Assembly (NCBI GenBank): GCA_026874595.1
Contig: CM049316.1
Coordinates: 37,891,195 to 37,955,194, forward strand
Length of the DNA: 64,000 bases
Origin: Sipunculus nudus
Taxonomy: Eukaryota > Annelida > Sipuncula > Golfingiida > Sipunculidae
Direction: 5' to 3'
Position numbers and translations under genes: made by a program. The notes below the pieces were generated by a model. The model had not been told where the DNA came from, did no database searches, and worked only from the letters and a program-made list of their open reading frames with translations. Position 1 is the stretch's first letter. Every line of letters starts with the position of its first letter. This document shows positions 28,460 to 38,764 of this stretch, piece by piece.

Positions 28460-31400
28460 TAAACATAGTAAACATGTAAAAAACCAAAATATTTTACAGG
28501 TGGTGTTCCACCAACTCCCTATATTTTCCTATACAAATTGTCTATAATATTTTTAATTACCGGCATTTAGGCCCGCATTTCCTGTATTTTCTTTTTTTTC
28601 ACTGCAGAATCATGTTTTTGATATACTAGTGTTATTATTGATAACATTCAGTTCATTTTGCATGAAAGTGTACATATAGTATGGTACATAAGACGACAGA
28701 ATCAGGTTAACCCAGAGCAATGTTTGATATATTGGTAGGTTGCATCTTTTTCAGAAAGGCAAATTTTTCTGTGGAAAGGCAAATTTTTCTGCAAAAAGGC
28801 AAACCTTTATTAATGCCTTTCTATTTGGAAGGTGAAAATTTCAAAGTAAAACAATCCCTGGTTTTTGCACCTGTTCTGTGTGAAAATGTAGTAGAAGTGA
28901 TATGCATGTCTAATACCACTCTTGCAAATCATACACAACAGGAAATATATTGATGTGCATGCACTATATCTTTTAACAGATTAGCATGTGATACAGTGTT
29001 CACAATGTATATGACATATAATGAATAGTGGATTGGATTTGATATGTAACTGCTTGTATTGGGAAAAAGGTTCTATTTATTCAGTGAAACCCATCTTTTA
29101 TTTTCAAATCTCAAGCTACCGGTATATATTTTTACAAGTCACCTTTCTATTAATATGGTTTGAATTGGTGAACTTCCAGCTTAGAGATTTTTTTTTAAAT
29201 TATCGTATTCATATGTAATTTGTGACAAAATATGAAAATTTATTGTCAAATGACAAAGTTAATACCAGTGATTGCAAAGGACCAGAATACACATTTGGTG
29301 GCCATATCAGCATTTCACATGTTCAAGATATTAATATCTATTGATATATTTGTCTTTTTCGTACAATTTAGGGATGAAATCTCATTTATCTCATGTGTTT
29401 TTACATATCATCATGTACATTAAATCACAATGCAGGACACGGTTAAAGATCGAGATGTAGAATATTAGACAGAATTTATGTACAGATAGAATCTCACTGA
29501 CTCAAGATGTATTTTATTTTAAACGATTTATATTTTATGACCAGTTATGATATTTTATGTATATAAAACCCTGGCTTCTGAAAGTACTAGAAAGATAGCT
29601 AGAAATAAATAAATAGCAAGCTTCAGTTGGGAGAAATTATATTACAACTTATCTTCTTTCATCTGTGTTGTTAGGTGTCAGGTTTGCAGCATTACATATC
29701 TGACTTATGTGAGGAATGAGATTATCGAAAGGGTTTTTTTTAATTAGCAGTCTTCTTACACAAGCACCGGATCACTTACAGGTGTTCCCCTGAGTGATGG
29801 AAATTTATTATAAAATTACACCTTTTCTTGAATATTTGTTAACCCCCATCCTGGCTTCACTAATGTATAGATGAACACATGGTGAGTGGTCCCATACGAT
29901 TAGTTCAGATATAAAGTCACCATACTCTGACAATTGATGCACCACTTGAACAGTTAGAGCATGTGTGAATATGGATGACCTTACCATAGGTTTCAAGGTC
30001 TTACAGGCAATCTTGCTAAAATGATATCAGCGCAATATTTTTTAAACGAATGGACATACAATCACCAATCTCACACCATTGATGCACCACCTTAAGGGCT
30101 ATGCAAGATTCTATATAATTCTACTGTACCAATACAAATTCTCCCTGGTGTTACTGTTTGGTACTGATATAAAACTCATCAGTCCTTTATAGATGTGTCA
30201 ACATCTTTTAATTTTGGAGCTGCTTCCTGGAAGGTGGGGGATATACTAGATATGTTCCACTTACCCACTTATGGTGACATATTGTATGGTCTTTCATTTT
30301 AAGTTCATGTAGATTGGAGATCCTTTCTGATAGAGCTGTGCCTCAGGAAAGGCCAAGATGAAGTCTAGAAATGTTTTGAGGAGGAGACATTTTTTATACT
30401 CTTGGGTTTGGTGTGCCAATAATTTTACCGCATTGGAGTTTTTGACCTGTAAATGGTAGTGACTTGGTCCACAAATCACACCAAATTGCATTTATGCATG
30501 TAATTTTGTCATAGGTTTCCAACAGTATTTAGCATTAATTTTGTTGTTTCTACTTTTTTTGTGTAGGACTTTGTATGTTCAACTTAATGGATACACCATC
30601 AGTTATAAAACTATGACACAAATATTACATTAGAGAATGTATTGCATATTATGTTTGTATGGTGGTATGTGTGGTGGTTCTCTTTTACTTTGTGAGTTAT
30701 CTCAGTTATCTCATCTCTGTTGGTGCCCACTTTATAAAGAACCTGCAACGGTTTATAAATATTGATCTTTTTTGACCTGATAAATTGCACTTTAATGTCA
30801 CATATAATTGTGATGTCACAGATAACTGTTTGATGGAACAGTGCTAATTTATTTCATTCATACAAATCAGTTTTCAGGAATAAATGTCATGTACTTTTGG
30901 TATGTATGGTAACCAGCTGGTTCATATATCTATCACTGCATGAACACCAAGTGTTTAAATGTCAAAATGTTTCAATATTCCTGGCACCTCGTTGTATTGA
31001 ATATTGTTGTGCCTGTCCATTCTCAATTAATAGTATTATATATGCAGTTGAAGCTGCATGCAGACATGAAGATGTAATGGAAAATGGTCTGTGTGCATGT
31101 CCTCAGTACGATATACTGTGATTGGCTTTTTGTCAGGGAGTATTTAAATTTTGCAATATTCACTGAAGGGGAATTTTCATAAAAAAAATAAACCTTTGGT
31201 AAATAATTTCACTCTGCAGATGAAGAGTCGTTTATATTATAGCCCCATTGACATCACATATACATTGTTAAAGCCTGTACCATCTTAAGTAAAAAGACTG
31301 TATTATAAAAGACTCTGGTATTGAAATGAATATTTAAATATTTAATAATTAATGGTAAAAATGAACAAGAATTTCCACTCGGGTGTCGTCCCTTGTGAAA

Positions 31401-32060
31401 ACATAATTTTGTGTGATATATTAAATCATATAATAATTATTAATATACCCTGTGTAGGTTACTGTATGGCAAGACTTTGCAAAAAAACTCATGAATCACA
31501 AAAGTAAAATTCGCAAAATTTCAGTCTTTTGAATGTAAAGCAAATCACAGTATGAATCTTTCTTTTTAATTTCCCAGATATTGAGATTATTCTTCACTGT
31601 TCTATATTACTTGATCATTTTCAGAAATTTACAAGCAGTTTTGAATAGTTATGCTGTATTTTTTTTTACACTCATGAAATTCTGATAGATGCATAATATG
31701 TTTTCCATTGTATTTCAGTATTGTTATATCACACACAAACATACACACACTCCCATGACAGATGTTCCATGTGCGTAATTTGAAGTACATGCAGTCCGTA
31801 GACAACATTTTTGTTAGAACCATACAAAGATAATATTATTATACTTACACAGAACTTTAGATGAAGAAATTGATATAACATTGGAGCTATTTTCAACTGA
31901 AAGGAATATTTATCATTGGAATCCTGTTACAAGACCATGACAGAAACTCACCTTTACACCTAAAGAGTAGGCCAAGGATATTAGAGAAACTTGTGCAAAT
32001 AAGTGCAATGAAAGTTCTTGTATATATTTTGTTATAACATGTTCACTGTAGCAAATAAAT
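28460..32060. other. Long intergenic stretch, one small MITE
   Basis: No gene was recognised on either strand; the frames here have no domain. A 95-bp inverted-repeat MITE lies at 31458-31552. Confidence 0.35.
31458..31552. mobile_element. Small TACTGT-type MITE
   Basis: TACTGTATGGCAAG on the left and AAAGCAAATCACAGTA on the right form inverted ends. The inside keeps the Gcaaaa/ttcgcaaaa motifs of the family. Confidence 0.45.
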
Positions 32061-32089
32061 GATTGCTTCACGAGTGCTGATGTTGTGTA

Positions 32090-32511
32090 GTGAGATCCAT
32101 AAGTAATAGATGCCCAGCGGAACTATACAGTGTTCAGGGTGAAAATGTGTGCCTTTCACAAGGTGATGCGAGTTTTGGTAGTAGACTACTCTCGATAATT
32201 AAACCAATCCAGGTCGGTCCCGTTAATATGGCTGGGCATATGATTGTCCAGCTAGTTAATCACGAGCTAATTAAGTCCAAGCTGGGCTGTCATCTGCTCA
32301 ACGGGCCGCAGTCGTCATGGGCCAGTGGTCATGGGGCTAATCTGAAGGTCGGGCCCAAAAAGGTGGTCGTTGGTCGTGATAGGGGGATGGTCGTGTTACC
32401 GAAGTTTTTTAAATAATAATTTATATTAGACAATTCTGGGACCAAGAAAAGTGGTCGTGTTAGCGAGGTGGTCGTGTTAACGGGGTGGTCGTCATGCAGG
32501 AGTTCACTGTA
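32090..32511. mobile_element. Degraded MITE related to the 26679 element
   Basis: The right half has gtggtcgtgttagcgaggtg, gtcgtgttaacggggtgg and an AGTTCACTGTA terminus, parallel to gtggtcgcttaactgaggtag and the TTTTACTGTA end at 26770-26812. The left terminus is not clear. The 108-codon open frame across it has no family signal. Confidence 0.45.
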
Positions 32512-32519
32512 TGTGAAAG

Positions 32520-33955
32520 AACTTGATTTTTTGTACCCTATTCCTTTAGCCAGATCTCTATGGTCAGATTAGTACAAATCTTAGCATTTGGACCGAGAAA
32601 CCTTTACTATAACTCAGATCCAGGAAGATCACTGAAAACAAATATTGGAAACCCTAAATACGCACGTTTGCTGTAACATATTTTTAAGCGCTTTGGACAA
32701 GAAGCATGATTTTGAGCACTCTGGAATTCATTCTATACATTGCACAGATCATCATTCACCCAGATCATAACCAGTAACAAATACATACATGACCTGCATG
32801 TAAATTCAGCCTGGCCATGGGTAACTTGTTATCCATAGGTATAACCGTTGGTGAAGGTATTTCAAGGAATCTTAAATCCAGTTTAAACAAAAAGCATGGG
32901 TACTGGTAGGAATATTAGCGGCTTCCTTCAGCTTTGCTTTTTCCAAAAGGCGAATATGTCAGAAAATATCACAAACTCATATAGAATATCGGTATTTTTT
33001 GTTAAACAGCTATTGATAATGGATATTATCGTTTCAAGTTTTAATCGATAGTGGTTCACCAAACGGGGGCTAGTAATCAATGCCAGCATATTTACCGTCG
33101 GCCAGGTGTCGGTAATAGCACCTCCTCTCGAGTGTCCAATCTTGATATATGTATGACACCACGTGCTATTTAGACTTTGATTGCGGTACCTTCCTAGGTT
33201 TTTTCAGATCGTTTGTAATATCATATACACGGATACATGTGTGTTACACAATCAAGGATTCAGGAAAAATTGTCCATTTTCAACGGTAAGACAAGTCATT
33301 CAGACATATAGGTGAAAATAGAATTATAATAGACTGGGAACGCTTATTTTCTTCTTTCTAATTAAGTTAATAATTAACTCTTGTAATGGAATCTGGTAAG
33401 TCTGTCCAGCATATAGAACAAGGGAATTTAAAGGGACATCCCTCAATCTTTTCAACCAACAAGAAAAATAAATGGAACAATACTACCGAAAACAACACTG
33501 AAATCACCTATAGTGTCGCACCATTACTACATAAATTTTCTACTGAATTCTACACCAGGAACTCCTTCCATACGCCTGCCCTAGCCCCCTAATAATCATC
33601 TGTCAGCCTCTGTGTGATACCAGTGCACGTATTCGAGGATAGTATGTCAGTAATACTCAGTATGTCCAGTCTGAAGAAAGATTAATTGGATAAAATGCCA
33701 AAGTCCAACCTTTGATCTTATTGGTCATATGGTCGTATATGCGACCTATAACCCCGAGCTATAGTGCTTGTAAATACCCCGAGATTATTTAAAAAATTGA
33801 TACAGACCTTCAGTATCTTGATAAATAATCCATGGATTGTCATGAATCTTCCTTATATTGAATATAACTAGTTTTGTCATTTCCCGAAAACTGGTGGTGC
33901 CACCTGTATGTTTTCTAATTTTTACAATATTTTTAAATATTTTTTAGGCTATAAA
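32520..33955. other. Intergenic stretch, nothing firm
   Basis: An open frame at 33386-33592 begins ATGGAATCTG directly followed by GTAAGT, a donor-like context, but no family or second exon supports a gene. Confidence 0.3.
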
Positions 33956-33959
33956 ATGA

Positions 33960-35133
33960 CAGCAATTATGCAAGTTTCTCATTTGTGGTTTCCCTTTATG
34001 TTCCGAAACCTGATGTGTTTATCGGTCCAAAGTGGATGCCTAATAGTAATCATCCTGTCCGTCCGTCTGTCCAACTGGTCTGTCTGTCATTCCATCCATA
34101 TATTTGTTTCCAGATGATAACTCCAGTTTGGATTGATATATATATATATATTTCAAACTTGACTTATGTATGGCCCACTACTAAAAGAAAGATGACCTAT
34201 AATTTACGGGCCATCAGGTCAAAGGTCTATCACCCACTTATTTAAAAAGATTGTGGATGCATTTTAGGCCAAACTTTTTATAACAAATCTTCCATAATGC
34301 GCATATAGCTGACCTGCCAATTAGGGGAGTAGCTAATTGAATTTGGGATCACAAGGTCAAAGGGTCATCGGGGCAATCTGTCCACAAATTAGTTTCCAGA
34401 TGATAATTCTAGTTTGGTTTGTCATATTGATTTTTAACTTGACTTTTACGTAGTATATGGCCCACAACTAAAGAAAGAACCCTTTCGATTTTGGGGTCAT
34501 GAGGTCGAAGGTCAAGGTCACAATAGCCATTACTTTAAAAGAAATGTGGATGTATTTTAAGCCAAACTTTTCATCACAAACCTTCCATCTTCCAGATATT
34601 GCTTACCTATCAACAGGGGAAGGTTCTTTTCGATTTTGGGGTCACAGATCAAAGGTCAAGGTCACAGGGCACATCCACTCACAAATTAATTTATGGACGA
34701 TAACTCTGGTTTCTATAGGCATATTGGCTTTAAAGTTGATTTATCAATGACCCAGCACGAAAGTAAGAATTAATTTAATTTCGGCGTCCCGAGGTCAAAG
34801 GTGAAGGTCACAGGATACACATCTAAAAAAGATTCCACTTTAATCAAAATTTTCATTCCAAACCTTCAATCTTTCATACATGGCTTACCTGCCAAAAGTG
34901 GAAGATATCTGTAGATTTTGAGGTTACCTGGTCAGAGGTCAAGGTCTCTGGGCCCCCTATTTTTAAAAAGATAGTAATGATAATTTAATGCTGTAAGTTC
35001 CAGGATAGCAAGTTCTCATATTTTTTGGTCACACGGTCAAGGGTAAAGGTCATAGGACCTACATTTTGAGAAAATTCATAATAATATCCTTATAGACAAA
35101 TTCAGTTGAGTGCCGAGACTCATGCGTCTCTAG
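33960..35133 (-). mobile_element. Hairpin-family relative G (AGGTCA core; stem-loop end missing)
   Basis: A CCGT-type tract (34057-34090) is followed by a degenerate tandem core: ggggtcacaaggtcaaagg, ccaaacttttcat, aaccttccatctt and gcttacct.ccaa. This is shared with element A. It ends TCAGTTGAGTGCCGAGACTC then ATGCGTCTCTAG, which aligns with the GCTGAGCGCCGTGACCC then ATGGGTCCCTAG end of other members. No stem-loop end is seen, so the left side is truncated. Confidence 0.6.
34646..34664 (+). promoter_or_regulatory. Triple half-site AGATCA-A-AGGTCA-AGGTCA
   Basis: Near-consensus DR1 followed by DR0. TCAAGGTCA at 34656-34664 is an exact NR5A/ERR-type monomer site. Another exact TCAAGGTCA lies at 34512-34520. 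Confidence 0.45.
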
Positions 35134-35650
35134 TTTTCTCATACTTTTGTTTTTACTCTCGAACCAAATATTAACATAAGTAAATCATGTCGTCATTTTG
35201 TATTTTGTTTTAGCCAAACTATATTAAAAATAAATTGCATATTACTTTTAATAATGTTATGTCAGACTTATGATATAGCTACTACTGTTCCTGTTTTACA
35301 CATAAATAAAAATATAATTGTCCTTATTTGATTTATAAAAACAAAACCAACAGACTGTACAATGAAAATCTTCTTCTTAAATCACATTAGACGTCAATTG
35401 ACCTATACTTCTTTCAAAGATTTCTGTTTTAACGAATCTGTTTGTTTATGCAATGGTGCGAGGTCGCCCGTCTTTCGTACGTTAACCCATATTATTGTTC
35501 CAGGTGCTCTATTATGTGACACGGGCGTAACTCGTGTTGTTGTTACATTCCGTACTGGTTGAACTCTCGTTGTCATGCGGGCCTTGAGTTTTCACGCCTG
35601 GTAGTGGATCACGTGATCAGCCTGGTATGCGTACATACACAGGGATGTCT

Positions 35651-35668
35651 TTCTAGAGAATTCTTGAA
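35651..35668 (+). promoter_or_regulatory. Heat-shock element, four units, one mismatch
   Basis: TTC-ta-GAg-aa-TTC-tt-GAA: four alternating units on exact 5-bp phasing with one mismatch, about 77-94 bp upstream of the TATA box. Confidence 0.6.
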
Positions 35669-35706
35669 ACGCATGTTTAAAGTTGGGTAGAGTCCTTTGT
35701 AGACTG

Positions 35707-35725
35707 TTCGAGAAGTAGAAGGTTC
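35707..35725 (+). promoter_or_regulatory. Gapped heat-shock element
   Basis: TTC-ga-GAA then GAA-gg-TTC with a 3-base gap, about 20-38 bp upstream of the TATA box. Confidence 0.45.
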
Positions 35726-35744
35726 CCGGCTTAGGGTGTGAAGG

Positions 35745-35753
35745 TATATAAAG
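35745..35753 (+). promoter_or_regulatory. TATA box TATATAAAG
   Basis: A canonical TATA motif in the LTR-like sequence. Transcription would start about 25-30 bp downstream, near the gaaccagtaggcagacagc run. Confidence 0.6.
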
Positions 35754-35861
35754 GGCTGTTTTTTAGAACCAGTAGGCAGACAGCAGAGCAGATACCAGCG
35801 GACGCAGAAGCGTGTGTCAGATTCTAAGATCTTATCCGACGAATGCGGCAATTATAGATAT

Positions 35862-35879
35862 TTCAAGAACTTTCCTGAA
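35862..35879 (+). promoter_or_regulatory. Perfect four-unit heat-shock element
   Basis: TTC-aa-GAA-ct-TTC-ct-GAA, four alternating inverted units with exact 2-base spacers. It lies downstream of the TATA box, within the presumed transcribed leader. A two-unit GAA-ca-TTC follows at 35932-35939. Confidence 0.65.
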
Positions 35880-36106
35880 TTTTATACATTGGACTTCAGT
35901 TTACATTCTGTGTTGTAACAAGAACATTCCACTGGACTGTCATTCTCTGAGAGCTTACATTCAAAGGACTTATTTTGGTGACACTGTTGGTATTCAGGCT
36001 TTGTACCATTATCTTTCTCTGTGATTGTATTGACTTGTTGTAATACCGCTGTTTTACTGTATAATTGTATTGATTTAGTGTATTGTATTGTTAGGGTTGT
36101 TTTAGG

Positions 36107-36112
36107 AATAAA
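36107..36112 (+). terminator. AATAAA poly(A) signal of the LTR-like sequence
   Basis: Positioned after the TATA box and leader, as expected for the R/U5 side of an LTR. Confidence 0.5.
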
Positions 36113-36272
36113 TTATAGTTATTTGTTAACAAAAAACCACTGACTTCTTTATTCATTCCCCCAGACATTTCCCGCTGCCTAGTGTTACAGAATCTGATTT
36201 ATTCATCTCCATTACAAAATTTGTGTTCATCACGCATACGTGATCTGTTTATATTAGGTTCCGTAACACTAT

Positions 36273-37559
36273 CTAAAAAAAAGCAGGAGCTAGCATCAGT
36301 CAACGGTAAGCTTTGGTTGGATTTAGCTTAATTCTGGTAGTCTTATTTTGGCGAAAAGGCTATAAAAGCTTTAAAAATCTTCTTCTCCGAAATTGATTAA
36401 AACTTTTCAGAAACTATAAAAAATTGTTCGAATGGTTCCAGGCCGGTGATATTTGGCCGAGTTACAGTTAGGTGACTATCGTCATTTGGCCAAATAAACA
36501 AAGTAAGATTACAATCTCAGGAACGGCATGCGTGTCCCAGGAACGGCAGGAGCTTGGTTTACCAATTTTTATGCAAATGTTGGTCACATGACCTGTATTT
36601 GAATAGGCGGTATTTATGGCGCCACCTGCATCGACCTGTTTTTACGTTTACCTGTTTTTATTCGGATGAAATTAACTGTCAAGCCGGACTGTTTAATATT
36701 TCACAAGAATGATCTTAGGGTAGGGTTCTCTCAATTGTTTAAGATTAGAATGGGCAATATGATTGGTTATATAGATATAGAAAGCTGAAGTCTTTCATGT
36801 GATAGATAAGCCTATATTAATCTAAGGGCCGCAATAGTCTTTTCTGCAAAACTGTCGTTTCAAATTCTATGACAAAAAAATTATTCTTGGGTGGCCTTTC
36901 TTCAAATTTCCTAAGATGATCTTTTGATGAATTGTTGGTCCTATAACAATGAAAGGACTATGAGATACTTTGGTAAAAAAAAAGTTTGTAGATGACTGCA
37001 GTATCAGAATGTGAGCTCTTTGGGTATATAAAAAGAGCTTGGGTATATAAGCAATATAAATATTTTGTTACCATATCCAACATAGGTGTAAGATAAATAA
37101 ATAATGAATAAATATATGTATTCTGCTTTTGCTTTCAAAAGGCATCTTTTATTATTCTAAACATGTTATGAAACGTGTTATGAACATATCCTACTTAAAA
37201 AAAAAGCATTGTAGCCGAAATCTGTCAATATGTACATACAGATTTGGAAACAGGCCAAGATTTTGTCTTTATCTATAAATATCTTAGACAGACTGCCAAC
37301 TATTAGCTATAGCTATGGCAACAGAAGAAGAGTAACCACACCTGACGCGTTAGGCACGCCTAACTAGGGTGCCTTTGACATCTGAGCACCCCCCCCCCCC
37401 TCCCCGCCCCTCCTCTCCGGGTTGACAGGATGAATAAATGGCTGTGGTTCAAAGCCAGGATTAAAAGAAGGACTTGTGCTGTCATTAAGCCACTGCTGTA
37501 GAATTGCTGTAGGTATTGCATTTTCATGTTTGGTTCAGTATAGTAATGTATTTACCAGA
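36273..37559. other. Stretch between LTR-like sequence and GGCGCC array
   Basis: It contains a donor-like CAACG|GTAAGC at 36306 just after the LTR-like sequence, and a C-rich tract at 37388-37418. No coding signal was recognised. Confidence 0.4.
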
Positions 37560-38390
37560 AAGTTTACTGTCTGTGCATCTTAGATAACTTTCTCGTACAA
37601 AAGACTGGGCGTCATCTTCAATCATTTTGTGTAGATTACATCCCTGCATTTCTCATGAGTGATTTGACATATTGGCCTGAATTTTGTATGTCCATACATC
37701 TCGGATAGTTTTGGTGTATACAAAGCGCCAACATTTTTTTTTTTTGGGGGGGGGGGGGTTGCCTGCATCTATGCACATAACTCCAGAGTATTTTGTTGTA
37801 TCGGTCTGAAATTTTGCATATCCATTATTTTCGATGGCTTTCTCATACATGTGGCGCCACCTTCAATATTTTTGTTAAGTGTAAGTCCCTGCTTACTTCT
37901 CAGGATTTATTTTACATTTCAGCCAGTAATTGTGCATGTCCATATATCTCGGATATTTTGTCATATAAAAGGCTTGTGGCGCCATTTACAATTGTAAATG
38001 TTTTGTTGAGTTGTCTGACGTATTTGCATAAAAGTTTTTAATGGAATTTAAGATTGGTGGCGCCATCACAATCATTTTTGGGTAGTGTACACCCGTGTCT
38101 GTAATCTGCCTTAAATTGTTCATGTCATTTAATAAAATCTCATACAGCTTTCTCGTGCACAAGACCTGTGGCGCCATATATAATATTTTCTGGGTAGTAT
38201 ACATACATGTTAGACATTCACGAGTCATTTGACATATCAGCCTGACATTGTGCATGTCCATACATCTCGGTTAGCTTTGTCGTATACAAGACTGGTGGCG
38301 AGACCTACAATTGCTTTTGCATGCATCTGTGCTAATAACTCAAGAATGATTCTACGTATCTGCCTGAAATTTTGTTATGTGCATGGAGCT
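37560..38390 (+). repeat. GGCGCC-type tandem array, plus orientation
   Basis: About six units of roughly 117-135 bp, with catgtccatacatctcggat, agctttctcgtatacaaga, ctggtggcgccacctacaa and tgacatatcagcctgaaatt. It is the inverse of the array at 1-1075 and lies directly upstream of the TRIM-like exon. Confidence 0.8.
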
Positions 38391-38736
38391 TATACTCAAA
38401 AGTTGTGATACTTGCTTTGTGAATGTATAGGTCACACATGTTCTTGAAAAGCAACCAAGTGCCTTTAAAATAATGGTAAAGTAGGTTATGTTATACCTGA
38501 TGTTTACCCTGTTGCACAGGTTCTCATTAGGCCTGCAAGCCTTATTTTATATTATCACTTATTATGATTATTTTACTGTAGAGTACAGTTTCCTTTAATA
38601 TAATCATGACATTTTATCGGGTATTGAATTATATTGTCCCATTCAGACTGAAAGTATATATCCTGCATTTGCTGGATTACATTAGTGCCGCCCCGAGATA
38701 TTTTGTTGAAACACGACCTGTCTGTTCTTCTCCTCC

Positions 38737-38738
38737 AG
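38737..38738 (+). other. Predicted splice acceptor upstream of the TRIM-like start
   Basis: A polypyrimidine run (tctgttcttctcctccag) ends in AG 26 bases before the Kozak-like caccATGa. This suggests the coding exon is preceded by an untranslated exon. Confidence 0.45.
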
Positions 38739-38764
38739 GTTCGACTTTTTCTGAACATTACACC

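Larger units (their letters stand above)
35513..36268 (+). mobile_element. Solo-LTR-like sequence with promoter, poly(A) signal and heat-shock elements
   Basis: The sequence begins (TA)TGTGACACGG and ends CCGTAACA, the TG..CA style of LTR ends. CTAT flanks it at 35509-35512 and 36269-36272, a possible 4-bp target duplication. Inside, in LTR order, are a U3-like part with heat-shock motifs, TATATAAAG (35745-35753), an untranslated leader, and AATAAA (36107-36112). No gag or pol frame adjoins it, so if an LTR it is solo. A Ty3/Gypsy origin is plausible but not shown. An alternative right end is TGTTACA at about 36189. Confidence 0.5.

Noticed and set aside
32090-32416. 108-codon frame as a gene
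   Set aside because: It lies across a degraded MITE with gtggtcgtgtta repeats and shows no protein family features.
33386-33592. 68-codon frame MESGKSVQHIEQG..
   Set aside because: No domain. The GTAAGT after the tenth base of the frame could be a donor, but nothing pairs with it.
38606-38764. 53-residue N-terminal extension of the TRIM-like protein
   Set aside because: It crosses a strong splice acceptor at 38738, has no family similarity, and the RING begins right after the Met at 38765, which has a good start context.
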